21,003 nucleotides of DNA from CAYHSY01 sp964359435 (GCA_964359435.1 CAYHSY010000010.1:1-21003), one strand, 5' to 3'; positions 14,211 through 20,819 are shown, numbered from the stretch's first letter. The notes: generated from the sequence alone by a model not told the origin. Program-made: numbers and translations.

Positions 14211-14698
14211 AAGGAGGCTTCACCCTCCCCGAGCTTTTGGTCGCGATGGGGTTGTTCCTGATTGTGGTTACAATCGCGACGGGTGCTTTTGTGCAATCGC
14301 TCCGCATCCAGCGTTCGGCGGTTGAACTCATCGCCGTGAATGATAACGCCAATATAATTTTAGAACAGATGGCCCGTGAGATCCGTACCGGCACCGGTTT
14401 TGGCTCCTCCAATTCCAATGAATTGCGTTTTTTGAATTATAAAGATGAAACTGTTGTTTATCGGCGCGGAGAGACGGGAGTAGTGGAGCGTTCGGTTGAC
14501 GGCTCCGTTTACGAGCCGCTTACGGCGTCCAATGTGGACGTGAGGCGGTTGGCTTTTACTGTCTCGGGCGCGGGCGGAGCGGACAAGCTCCAGCCGCGGA
14601 TTACGGTGTCTTTGGGTATTTCCGGCAAGAGTCCTGCTCTGCGCGATGTTTTGACCGACGTGCAAACAACTATTAGTCCAAGATTAATCGATGGTTAA
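14171..14698 (+). CDS. minor pilin, PilW/GspJ type
   Basis: A 175-aa prepilin. The leader MFSYIRNNFVFRSQGG (1-16) is cut before F17; FTLPELLVAMGLFLIVV follows, with Glu at mature position 5 (E21). The helix continues into NANIILEQMAREIRTGTGF, a pattern typical of PilW/GspJ minor pilins. The head has the ELRFLNYKDETVVYRRGE and SVDGSVYEPLTASNVDV strand repeats of this group. The leader comes from the same dispersed repeat as the PilV-like gene. Its end overlaps the next start codon if that gene begins at 14691. Confidence 0.83.
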   Translation: MFSYIRNNFVFRSQGGFTLPELLVAMGLFLIVVTIATGAFVQSLRIQRSAVELIAVNDNANIILEQMAREIRTGTGFGSSNSNELRFLNYKDETVVYRRGETGVVERSVDGSVYEPLTASNVDVRRLAFTVSGAGGADKLQPRITVSLGISGKSPALRDVLTDVQTTISPRLIDG

Positions 14699-15041
14699 TA
14701 TGAAAAATTTCCAATTTCGTAGCCAAAAAGGCCAGGTAATGCTCCTCACGGTGGTGCTGCTTTCCGGCGTGGTTTTGGGGGCGACGGCCGTGGCCGGCAT
14801 CATTATGCTCCAGGAAATCCGGCAGGCGACGAATGCCACCGATTCCATGAAGGCAATTTTTGCCGCCGACACGGGCATTGAGTGGGAATTGTATAAACGC
14901 TTTGTGGACAAGCGATACGCGTTGCCCACTATGACGAATGGCGCGGAATTTGAAACGGCTTCGAGTACCAACTTTATTAAATCTATCGGTTACGCCGATT
15001 CCCGGCGCCGCGTGGCCCGGTCGTTCAGGGTGGATTTGTAG
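14691..15041 (+). CDS. minor pilin, PilX type
   Basis: A 116-aa prepilin-like protein. The leader ends RSQKG and is followed by QVMLLTVVLLSGVVLGATAV. Glu at mature position 5 is missing, as in some PilX/GspK-type tip subunits. The SMKAIFAADTGIEWELYK segment near 61-78 matches the conserved PilX/GspK region after the helix. ATG 14691 overlaps the upstream gene by 8 nt; ATG 14700, two codon steps later in the same frame, is equally possible. KNFQFRS of the leader is a partial copy of the repeat that encodes the two preceding leaders. The gene ends the pilus locus. Confidence 0.78.
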   Translation: MVNMKNFQFRSQKGQVMLLTVVLLSGVVLGATAVAGIIMLQEIRQATNATDSMKAIFAADTGIEWELYKRFVDKRYALPTMTNGAEFETASSTNFIKSIGYADSRRRVARSFRVDL

Positions 15042-15046
15042 TATGG

Positions 15047-15095
15047 GGATACGCCACTTCCGAAGCTTAAGCTAAACTTCGGAAGTGGCGTATCC
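15047..15095. repeat. perfect 19-bp inverted repeat at the end of the pilus locus
   Basis: GGATACGCCACTTCCGAAG pairs without mismatch with CTTCGGAAGTGGCGTATCC around an 11-nt loop that itself contains the palindrome CTTAAG. It begins 5 nt after the last minor pilin stop. No U-run follows on the plus strand, so it may stabilise the 3' end or pause polymerase rather than terminate alone. Confidence 0.8.
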
Positions 15096-15104
15096 GAAGA
15101 TTGA

Positions 15105-15132
15105 AATAAAAGTCCTCGATTTTGGTCGAGGA
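15105..15132 (-). terminator. intrinsic terminator of the small minus-strand membrane gene
   Basis: On the minus strand TCCTCGA-CCAAAA-TCGAGGA is followed by CTTTTATTTC. It lies 13 nt after the stop codon at 15146-15148, which supports that gene as a real transcription unit. Confidence 0.75.
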
Positions 15133-15145
15133 GCTGATTTGAAGT

Positions 15146-15361
15146 TTAAGCCGGTTCGATGGGCGGGAGGGGAGGCTTTTCGTTTTTGAGTTGTTCGCGG
15201 CCCAGTTCGTAGAGAGCGCTAAGGGAATTGGTAATGAAAAGAATCAAGGGAATTGGGAAAATGCCGATAAGCCAAAAAAGTTTTGGGCTAGAACTTGCAG
15301 TTGGATAAAGTATCATTCCTACAATTATCGTTATGATCAAACAGCACACAAACGCTCCCAC
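15146..15361 (-). CDS. small membrane protein of unknown function, start uncertain
   Basis: From GTG 15361 the product is 71 aa. It has two membrane segments (about 3-19, FVCCLIITIIVGMILYP, and 28-47, LFWLIGIFPIPLILFITN), then a charged tail ending PPLPPIEPA. I do not recognise the family. The same frame stays open for about 37 more codons upstream, reading protein-like residues (NRSRLPHGRQ, GNTIYEGAFAIP), up to a TAG near 15475. That stretch has no ATG, GTG or TTG. The true protein may therefore start at a rare codon or have lost its start. Codons are richer in ATA, GGA and AGT than in the pilus genes. A terminator follows at 15105-15132. No partner gene is evident. Confidence 0.55.
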   Translation of the reverse strand: MGAFVCCLIITIIVGMILYPTASSSPKLFWLIGIFPIPLILFITNSLSALYELGREQLKNEKPPLPPIEPA

Positions 15362-15497
15362 TGGTATCGCGAATGCCCCCTCATAGATGGTATTGCCTTT
15401 TTTTGCCTGTCTACCGTGGGGGAGACGAGAACGGTTTTTAGCGCCTTTTTGATTCCTATATATAATAAACTATATTTTAATTAAAGGCAAGACTCCT

Positions 15498-15527
15498 GTC
15501 ATCCTGAGGTTGGCTCGAAAGATGGTC
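15498..15527. repeat. possible second REP-like sequence (CTGTCATCCTGAGG...)
   Basis: CTGTCATCCTGAGGTTGGCTCGAAAGATGG has weak CATC/GATG ends. It resembles TGTCATCCTGAG-type dispersed repeats known from many genomes. Only one copy is seen here. Confidence 0.35.
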
Positions 15528-15551
15528 AGTTTTTGTTATTATCTTTGATAC

Positions 15552-15638
15552 ATGACTAAAGCCGAGGCGCGGGAGCGAATAGAAAAATTAAAACGCCCTC
15601 GCATGAGAGCGGGGCGGGTTATGACGCGGCGTGGGTGA
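15552..15638 (+). pseudogene. 5' remnant of a second ligA allele (28 codons)
   Basis: ATG 15552 opens MTKAEARERIEKLK, which matches the first 14 residues of the intact LigA downstream (MNREEAEKRIEKLK) at 9 positions and looks like a usual LigA start. The DNA shares AGCGAATAGAAAAA exactly. After codon 14 the match stops abruptly at a hairpin, and the frame ends at TGA 15636-15638. The break coincides with the 3' end of the inverted RING-finger gene. The remnant is too diverged to be a recent duplication of the present ligA 5' end. It may mark an older ligA displaced or interrupted here. Confidence 0.6.
15580..15616 (-). terminator. intrinsic terminator of the RING-finger gene
   Basis: On the minus strand CGCCCCGC-TCTCAT-GCG-A-GGGCG forms an 8-bp stem with one bulge. 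It is followed by TTTTAATTTTTC. It starts 3 nt after the gene's stop and overlaps the ligA remnant on the other strand. Confidence 0.65.
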
Positions 15639-16308
15639 AGTCTTTGGAACCGCAGGCATAGGTCGCGCACTTGCCGGCTTCGCCCCAGCAATCCTTGTGG
15701 TGTGGGGTCCGGCATTTGGCGCAGAGCACGCTTGAATGGCCGGCGGTGAACGGATCGTTGCAAACCGGGCAACGAGCGGCGTTCAGCGCAAGTTGCGAGT
15801 CGGCTTGCGGGGACGCGGGCGGCAGGATTATTTTGGCTACGTCGGGAGGATGGCCAAGGTTTCTGGTAAACTCGTTTCTATTTTTTTCCAAGTAGGCATG
15901 CCAGAGCGCGAACCCATCGGGGTCTGAAATGAGCAGGCAGTTGTTTTCCCGCAAGAAAGTGCCGTTCAGGTGGGGCGAGTAGAAAAGGTTAACTTCATTG
16001 ATGTGCAGTTCTATATTTTCAGATCGGAATGTTCCGTTGTCGCCCTGTGTTAGATAGACGACTTTCAATATGTATTTTGAATCCGCGGGTTGAATTGTCT
16101 CAATGACATGGGTGCTTGCTACTATCGGAGTGATAAAACACATAAACGTTGCAAGAGCGGATATCAAGCACAATACTGCTGACAAGACATGAGACGACGT
16201 TTGGCCGTAAGGTGCATAGGTTTTCGCGGCCAATATACCGAAGAGAATGGCCGAGATCGCGCAGCAAATTAGCAAGACTTTTCGCGTCCGGCCCCATCTG
16301 CGGCGCAT
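15619..16308 (-). CDS. membrane protein with C-terminal prokaryotic RING finger
   Basis: From ATG 16308 the protein has 229 aa. Two membrane segments lie near 10-30 and 41-64. A ~90-residue soluble domain of no known family follows. The end is a zinc-binding module with C180-x2-C183, C196-x2-C199, H203/H204, C207, C214 and C219. The wording CRTPHHKDCW and GKCATYAC matches the Prok-RING family 1 found in bacterial membrane-associated proteins, possibly acting in protein binding or ubiquitin-like systems. No E2- or ubiquitin-like partner is nearby. The frame stays open for 16 more codons to ATA 16356, which sits behind a perfect AAGGAG site, so the true start may be ATA with MKKD-like residues. 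Codon use differs from the pilus genes. Confidence 0.75.
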   Translation of the reverse strand: MRRRWGRTRKVLLICCAISAILFGILAAKTYAPYGQTSSHVLSAVLCLISALATFMCFITPIVASTHVIETIQPADSKYILKVVYLTQGDNGTFRSENIELHINEVNLFYSPHLNGTFLRENNCLLISDPDGFALWHAYLEKNRNEFTRNLGHPPDVAKIILPPASPQADSQLALNAARCPVCNDPFTAGHSSVLCAKCRTPHHKDCWGEAGKCATYACGSKDFTHAAS

Positions 16309-16365
16309 GGCCTCGGCGATTTTGGGGTCGGGATGGCTGGCTGTGTCTTTTTTTATGACGAGCTT

Positions 16366-16371
16366 CTCCTT
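16366..16371 (-). promoter_or_regulatory. Shine-Dalgarno AAGGAG in front of an ATA codon
   Basis: AAGGAG ends 9 nt before ATA (16356-16354), in frame with the RING-finger gene. No ATG, GTG or TTG lies between ATA and ATG 16308. The spacing is ideal for the ATA and far too long (57 nt) for the ATG. Confidence 0.6.
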
Positions 16372-16445
16372 GTTAACTCGTTAAAGGGCCAAGAAATCTT
16401 TTTACATTATAAACTATTTTTTTGTAAAATGCAAGGATTTTCCAT

Positions 16446-16476
16446 AGAGATTGCTTCGCGAGGCCTCGTAATGACA
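16446..16476. repeat. REP-like palindrome just upstream of ligA (inverted copy)
   Basis: The reverse complement reads TGTCATTACGAGG...CGCGAAGCAATCTCT, the same family as 14135-14164 and 13461-13498. It ends 10 nt before the ligA start codon. Confidence 0.7.
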
Positions 16477-16486
16477 TAATAAGAAG

Positions 16487-18538
16487 ATGAATAGAGAAGA
16501 AGCGGAAAAGCGAATAGAAAAACTCAAAAAAGAGATAGACCGTTATCGGTACGCGTATCACGTGGAAAACAAATCGCTTATTTCGGACGAGGCCTTGGAT
16601 TCCCTCAAGAAAGAGCTTTTTGATTTGGAGACGCAATATCCGGATTTGACAACGCCGGATTCGCCAACGCAGAGGGTCGCGGGCAAGCCCCTCGAAGAAT
16701 TTAAGAAAATGCCGCATATGCCGCCGATGCTTTCCTTGAATGACAGTTTTTCGGAGAATGATGTGTCGGCGTGGCTGGAGCGTTTGGAAAATTATTTGGG
16801 GCGGAAGATCAGCTATAATGAGCGGACATTTTTTTGCGAATTAAAGATTGACGGCTTGGCTATCGAGCTGGTTTATGAGGATGGAGTTTTAGTCCGAGGC
16901 GGGACGCGCGGCGACGGATCCGTGGGCGAGGATGTGACGCAGAATCTGCGCACAGTGGAGGCGATACCCTTGAGGCTTAGCGATGGATATCCCAGAAAAT
17001 TGATTGTGAGGGGTGAAGTGTTTTTATCCAAGAAAGAATTTGATCGCATCAACAAAGAACAAGAAAAGAAGGGCGAGAAAATTTATGCAAATCCCCGTAA
17101 TGTCGCCGCCGGTTCCGTGCGCCAGCTGGATCCGCGCGTGATTGCCGGGCGTAAGCTGGATTCTTTCCAGTATGATATCGTTTCGAGCGAGCCGGCGAGT
17201 TATGCTGAACAATTCAAGACCCACGAAGAAGAACACGAAGCTTTGAAGAAGCTCGGCTTTAAGGTTAATCCCGACAACAGTCACGCGCGTGACCTCGGCG
17301 CGGTGTTGGATTTTCATAAAAAAATAAACGAGCATCGGGAAAAATTGGCTTATGAAATAGACGGCATCGTCGTAATCCTAAATGATAATAAGACTTACGA
17401 AGACGCGGGCGTGATCGGCAAGGCGCCCCGGGCGGCAACGGCGTATAAATTTTCGCCACGGGAGGCGACGACGACGGTTGAGGATATTTCCATCGGCGTA
17501 GGACGCACCGGGGTTTTGACGCCTGTCGCGGTTTTGAAAGCGGTAAATGTCGGCGGCGTGACCATCACGCACGCGACGCTTCATAACATGGATGAAATTA
17601 ATCGGTTGGGGGTAAAAATTGGCGATACGGTCATAGTGTCCCGCGCCGGCGATGTTATCCCGCAAGTCAACAAAATTTTAAAAAACCTTCGCACCGGCAA
17701 AGAAAAAACATTTCATATGCCGGCCAAATGTCCGGTAGATGGTTCCAGAATCGTCCGCGACGGCGTGGCCTACAAATGTTCCAATCCGCGCTGCGGGGCC
17801 CGGCTTCGGGAGTCCTTATATCACTTTGCGGCTAAGGGCGCGTATAACATTGAAGGATTGGGCCCAAAAATTATAGACAGGTTTCTGGACGAGGGGTTGA
17901 TCACCGACGCGGCCGATATTTTTACTTTGAAGAAAGATGATATCGCGACCTTGGAGCGTTTTGGCGAAAAATCTGCCGAAAATATTGTAACTGAAATTGA
18001 GGCCAAGAAAAAAATTACTTTGCCGAGATTTATTTATGGTTTAAGCATTTTACAAGTCGGTGAGGAAACAGCGCGGGCGCTGGCGCAGTATATATTGTCG
18101 GAAAGGAAAAATAAATCCGCAGACATCAAAGATTTAATTAAATTTTTTAGGGATTTGACTTTGGAAAAAATTCAGGAAGTTCCGGATGTGGGCCCGAAAG
18201 TCGCGCGGTCTATCTATGACTGGTTTCACGACGCGCGCAATGTCAGATATGTTGAGAGATTTGCGAAGGCCGGGGTGGAAATCAAGGCCGGAGAAACCGC
18301 GAAGACCGGCGGCAAATTGGCGGGCAAGATTTTTGTCGTCACCGGCACGCTTGCATCCATGAGTCGTGAACAAGCCAAAGAAAAGATAAGGGCGCTAGGG
18401 GGCGATGTGAATGAATCCGTTTCCAAAAAAACTTCATACGTGGTAGCTGGCGAAGAACCGGGTTCAAAACTGGACAAAGCCGGTAAGTTAGGCGTAAAAG
18501 TTTTGACAGAAGAAGAATTTATAAGAATTTTACGGTAA
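16487..18538 (+). CDS. ligA: NAD-dependent DNA ligase LigA
   Basis: A 683-aa enzyme that seals nicks in replication and repair using NAD+. Domain Ia covers residues 1-65 (YRYAYHVENKSLISDEALD). The adenylation domain has K120 in the LKIDG motif, preceded by SPTQRVAGKP and MLSLNDSF. The OB fold, zinc finger, helix-hairpin-helix repeats (near 440-590) and a C-terminal BRCT domain (GKIFVVTGTLASMSREQA, from about 607) follow in normal order. The zinc finger keeps C415, C431 and C436, but the second position is Asp418 (CPVDGS instead of CPVCGS). In domain Ia the usual Tyr of ISDxEYD is Leu. Both may be lineage traits. No Shine-Dalgarno site is present. A terminator separates it from gatC. Confidence 0.97.
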   Translation: MNREEAEKRIEKLKKEIDRYRYAYHVENKSLISDEALDSLKKELFDLETQYPDLTTPDSPTQRVAGKPLEEFKKMPHMPPMLSLNDSFSENDVSAWLERLENYLGRKISYNERTFFCELKIDGLAIELVYEDGVLVRGGTRGDGSVGEDVTQNLRTVEAIPLRLSDGYPRKLIVRGEVFLSKKEFDRINKEQEKKGEKIYANPRNVAAGSVRQLDPRVIAGRKLDSFQYDIVSSEPASYAEQFKTHEEEHEALKKLGFKVNPDNSHARDLGAVLDFHKKINEHREKLAYEIDGIVVILNDNKTYEDAGVIGKAPRAATAYKFSPREATTTVEDISIGVGRTGVLTPVAVLKAVNVGGVTITHATLHNMDEINRLGVKIGDTVIVSRAGDVIPQVNKILKNLRTGKEKTFHMPAKCPVDGSRIVRDGVAYKCSNPRCGARLRESLYHFAAKGAYNIEGLGPKIIDRFLDEGLITDAADIFTLKKDDIATLERFGEKSAENIVTEIEAKKKITLPRFIYGLSILQVGEETARALAQYILSERKNKSADIKDLIKFFRDLTLEKIQEVPDVGPKVARSIYDWFHDARNVRYVERFAKAGVEIKAGETAKTGGKLAGKIFVVTGTLASMSREQAKEKIRALGGDVNESVSKKTSYVVAGEEPGSKLDKAGKLGVKVLTEEEFIRILR

Positions 18539-18542
18539 ATCC

Positions 18543-18569
18543 ATCCCGCTTCACAGAGCGGGATTTTTT
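18543..18569 (+). terminator. intrinsic terminator after ligA
   Basis: ATCCCGCT-TCACAG-AGCGGGAT forms a perfect 8-bp stem followed by a run of T to 18569. It lies 5 nt after the ligA stop and 17 nt before gatC. Confidence 0.88.
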
Positions 18570-18585
18570 GATTAGAGTAAGAGTT

Positions 18586-18879
18586 ATGGCGGAGATAAAT
18601 AAAAAATCCATTGAGTATTTGGCGGAGCTCGCGCGGCTCGAGTTTAAGGAAGCGGAGAAGGATAAATTTGTCGTTGACTTAGGGAACATCCTTAATTATT
18701 TTAAAGAGCTTGAAAGCGTGGATGTCTCGGGTGTCATGCCTATGACTGGAGGAACCGCGAGTCGTAATGTGTTTCGCGATGACGCGACATTGCCGGCCAC
18801 TTTTCAAGATCGAAAAGACATTGTCGCTGGTTTTCCCGAAGAAGAGAGGGGGTACAATAAAATACCGCCGGTTTTTTAA
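18586..18879 (+). CDS. gatC: aspartyl/glutamyl-tRNA amidotransferase subunit C
   Basis: A 97-aa protein wrapping the GatA-GatB interface in the enzyme that converts Glu-tRNA(Gln) or Asp-tRNA(Asn) to the amide form. Conserved features are the N-terminal IEYLAELARLEFKEAEKDKF helix, LGNILNYFKELESVDVSGV, and the R-x-D segment VFRDDATLP. ATG 18586 is preferred because MAEINKKSIEYLAELARL matches usual GatC starts; an in-frame start six codons earlier is less likely and falls in the terminator. It ends 3 nt before gatA. The tRNA-dependent route implies no glutaminyl- or asparaginyl-tRNA synthetase for one of these amino acids; gatB is not in the window. Confidence 0.93.
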   Translation: MAEINKKSIEYLAELARLEFKEAEKDKFVVDLGNILNYFKELESVDVSGVMPMTGGTASRNVFRDDATLPATFQDRKDIVAGFPEEERGYNKIPPVF

Positions 18880-18882
18880 TTT

Positions 18883-20340
18883 ATGGACTTTGTTCATCTC
18901 ACAATCAAAAAATTTCACGAAGGGCTTGTGGGTGGCAAATTTAAGGCCCTGGATATCGTGCAGGAAATCTTTAAGTATATCGAAGAAAAAGATCGGGAGA
19001 TCGGCGCGTATTTGAGTTTGCATAAAGACGAGGCCATGAGGCAGGCGGAGGCGGCGGACCTCTCGGTGGCGAAAAATGAGAAGATAGGCATGCTTGCCGG
19101 CGCGCCGTTGGCTTTTAAGGATAATATGCTCATTTCGGGGACGCGGACGACGGCTGGGTCAAAAATTTTGGAAAATTATACGGCCGCGTATGACGCGACT
19201 GTCATAAAAAAATTGCGGGCGGCGGGCGCCGTGTTTTTGGGTAAGACCAATCAAGATGAATTTGCCATGGGTTCTTCCACGGAAAATTCGGCTTATCAAA
19301 AAACCAAGAATCCGGCTGATCCGGCGCGCGTGCCCGGGGGTTCCTCCGGCGGTTCGGCGGCGGCGGTTGCCGCCCATATGGCGCTTGGCGCTTTAGGTTC
19401 CGATACCGGCGGCTCCATTCGGCAGCCGGCGGCTTTTTGCGGCGTGGTGGGTTTGAAGCCGACCTATGGCGCGGTTTCCAGGCATGGTTTGATTGCCATG
19501 GCGTCCAGTTTGGACCAAATCGGGCCGTTTGGGAAAACTGTCGAAGACGCGGCCGCGATTTTTAGCGTCATTGCCGGAGCTGATCCATATGACGCCACGA
19601 GCGTGGATGCGGAATACGGGTCGGAACTCCTGAATCCTGATTTTGGAAAACTGCGCGGTTTGACTGTAGGTATCCCCACCGAATACTTCGTGGAGGGCAT
19701 GGAGCCGGAAGTGCGTAAAAATATGGACGAGGCCTTGGAGCGGTTGAAGAGCTTGGGAATTAAGACAAAAAATATCACCTTGCCTCATACGAAATACGCG
19801 TTGTCGGTTTATTACATCATTATGCCGGCCGAGGTGAGTTCCAATTTGGCGCGATTTGACGGTATTCGTTATAGTCCGGTTGCGGGCGTTTCTCGTGAGG
19901 GGCTTAATTTGCCGGATATTTATAAAAAAACCAAGTCGCATGGTTTTGGCGCGGAGGTCAAGCGGCGCATAGTATTGGGGACCTTCGTGCTTTCATCCGG
20001 TTATTATGACGCTTATTATTCACGCGCCCAAAAGGTGCGCGCGCTTATAAAATGTGATTTCGACGAGGCCTTTAAGAACGTTGATGTGATTTTCGCGCCG
20101 ACCACGCCCACGCGCGCGTTTAAGTTTGGCGAGAAAACTTCCGATCCGCTTTCTATGTATCTATCAGATGTTTTGACAATTCCCGCGAACCTCGCGGGGT
20201 TACCGGCGCTTTCCATGCCGGTTAAAAATGAAACGGATAAACACAAGCCATCAGAATTACCGGTCGGCTTCCAGCTGATTGGCAAGCATTTCCGCGAAGC
20301 CGATATCTTGGGCCTGGGGCAGTTGTATGAGAGAATATAA
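18883..20340 (+). CDS. gatA: aspartyl/glutamyl-tRNA amidotransferase subunit A
   Basis: A 485-aa amidase-signature enzyme that frees ammonia from glutamine for tRNA-bound amide synthesis. The Ser-cisSer-Lys triad is intact: K79 in LAFKDN, S154 in PGGSSGGSAAAV and S178 in SDTGGSIRQPA. These numbers equal those of the Staphylococcus aureus enzyme. The C-terminal part contains IFAPTTPTRAFKFGE and PANLAGLPALSMPV, both typical of GatA. Length is normal. It starts 3 nt after gatC, so the two are one operon. Transcription converges with a small minus-strand gene and its terminator. Confidence 0.97.
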   Translation: MDFVHLTIKKFHEGLVGGKFKALDIVQEIFKYIEEKDREIGAYLSLHKDEAMRQAEAADLSVAKNEKIGMLAGAPLAFKDNMLISGTRTTAGSKILENYTAAYDATVIKKLRAAGAVFLGKTNQDEFAMGSSTENSAYQKTKNPADPARVPGGSSGGSAAAVAAHMALGALGSDTGGSIRQPAAFCGVVGLKPTYGAVSRHGLIAMASSLDQIGPFGKTVEDAAAIFSVIAGADPYDATSVDAEYGSELLNPDFGKLRGLTVGIPTEYFVEGMEPEVRKNMDEALERLKSLGIKTKNITLPHTKYALSVYYIIMPAEVSSNLARFDGIRYSPVAGVSREGLNLPDIYKKTKSHGFGAEVKRRIVLGTFVLSSGYYDAYYSRAQKVRALIKCDFDEAFKNVDVIFAPTTPTRAFKFGEKTSDPLSMYLSDVLTIPANLAGLPALSMPVKNETDKHKPSELPVGFQLIGKHFREADILGLGQLYERI

Positions 20341-20341
20341 G

Positions 20342-20358
20342 CCCCTCTTAATAAGGGG
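20342..20358. repeat. weak hairpin after gatA
   Basis: CCCCT-CTTAATA-AGGGG begins 2 nt after the gatA stop. No U-run follows, so it is not called a terminator. Confidence 0.35.
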
Positions 20359-20398
20359 ATAACCTGCTTGCCGGTAGACGGGGATTAAGATAGGGATT

Positions 20399-20430
20399 AA
20401 AAAATCCCGTTCGTACTTCTACAGAGCGGG
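20399..20430 (-). terminator. terminator of the 58-aa gene, possibly bidirectional
   Basis: On the minus strand CCCGCTC and GAACGGG pair (one C-A mismatch) around an 11-nt loop, followed by ATTTTTT. On the plus strand the same arms pair with a G-T wobble, and a GGGATT-AAAA-AATCCC hairpin sits beside it, so it could also end gatA transcripts. Confidence 0.55.
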
Positions 20431-20437
20431 AGATTGT

Positions 20438-20614
20438 TTATGTTGAGAGGTATTTCGCAACCGCGGCGGCTAGGAAAACGATGAAAGTCATACAGGGCAT
20501 TTCCCATCTTAACTCAGTGAAAGCACCGTCTTTTTTCTTTGAGGCCATTGTACAAAAACCAACAAAGAGGCTGAAGAGCGCGAACCAAAAAAGAATTTGC
20601 GCCACATACTCCAC
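20438..20614 (-). CDS. 58-aa membrane protein of unknown function
   Basis: GTG 20614 opens a 58-aa frame reading MEYVAQILFWFALFSLFVGF, then a basic loop (MASKKKDG), then a second hydrophobic segment (MTFIVFLAAAVA) and an end in KYLST. Two membrane helices in a hairpin are likely. AGGAG (20622-20626) lies 7 nt before the GTG, which makes this start convincing. A terminator follows at 20399-20430. I do not recognise the family. It lies between gatA (convergent) and tRNA-Asp (same strand). Like the RING-finger and protease genes, it has a strong ribosome binding site while the core genes have none. Confidence 0.72.
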   Translation of the reverse strand: MEYVAQILFWFALFSLFVGFCTMASKKKDGAFTELRWEMPCMTFIVFLAAAVAKYLST

Positions 20615-20644
20615 GGCTGATCTCCTAAAACTGAAAGAACAACA

Positions 20645-20667
20645 TTGCCCCTTCTTCGGCGGGGCAA
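20645..20667 (-). terminator. hairpin downstream of tRNA-Asp
   Basis: TTGCCCC/GGGGCAA pairs over 7 bp with a 9-nt loop, 26 nt past the tRNA 3' end. The U-rich stretch after it on the minus strand is broken (TGTTGTTC), so termination is only likely. It also separates the tRNA from the 58-aa gene. Confidence 0.5.
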
Positions 20668-20692
20668 AATCATCCCACCAAGGGATAATTTG

Positions 20693-20767
20693 CGCGGTGG
20701 AAGGGATTTGAACCCTCGGTCTCCTCCGTGACAGGGAGGCGCTTTAGGCCAGCTAAGCTACCACCGC
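20693..20767 (-). tRNA. tRNA-Asp (anticodon GUC)
   Basis: On the minus strand the acceptor stem is GCGGTGG/CCACCGC. The anticodon stem CCTCC/GGAGG closes the loop CTGTCAC, giving anticodon GUC (aspartate). The T-arm reads GAGGGTTCAAATCCCTT. The discriminator is G as expected for Asp. The next bases are CAA, so CCA is not encoded. Confidence 0.95.
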
Positions 20768-20777
20768 ATATAGCATT

Positions 20778-20783
20778 ATTATA
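20778..20783 (-). promoter_or_regulatory. -10 box of the tRNA-Asp promoter
   Basis: A perfect TATAAT on the minus strand ends 10 nt before the tRNA 5' end. No clear -35 is seen in the AT-rich stretch upstream. Confidence 0.55.
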
Positions 20784-20819
20784 CATGAATTTATATAAAA
20801 ATAAAGGGGCGGCTCATGA

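Noticed and set aside
15191..15484. 97-codon plus-strand frame
   Set aside because: It is opposite the small membrane gene whose terminator supports minus-strand coding; composition is not protein-like.
19393..19941. 182-codon minus-strand frame opposite gatA
   Set aside because: gatA is intact with all catalytic residues; the antisense frame has no recognisable content.
20481..20711. 76-codon plus-strand frame near the right end
   Set aside because: It runs into tRNA-Asp and lies opposite the 58-aa gene, which has a good ribosome site and membrane-helix pattern.
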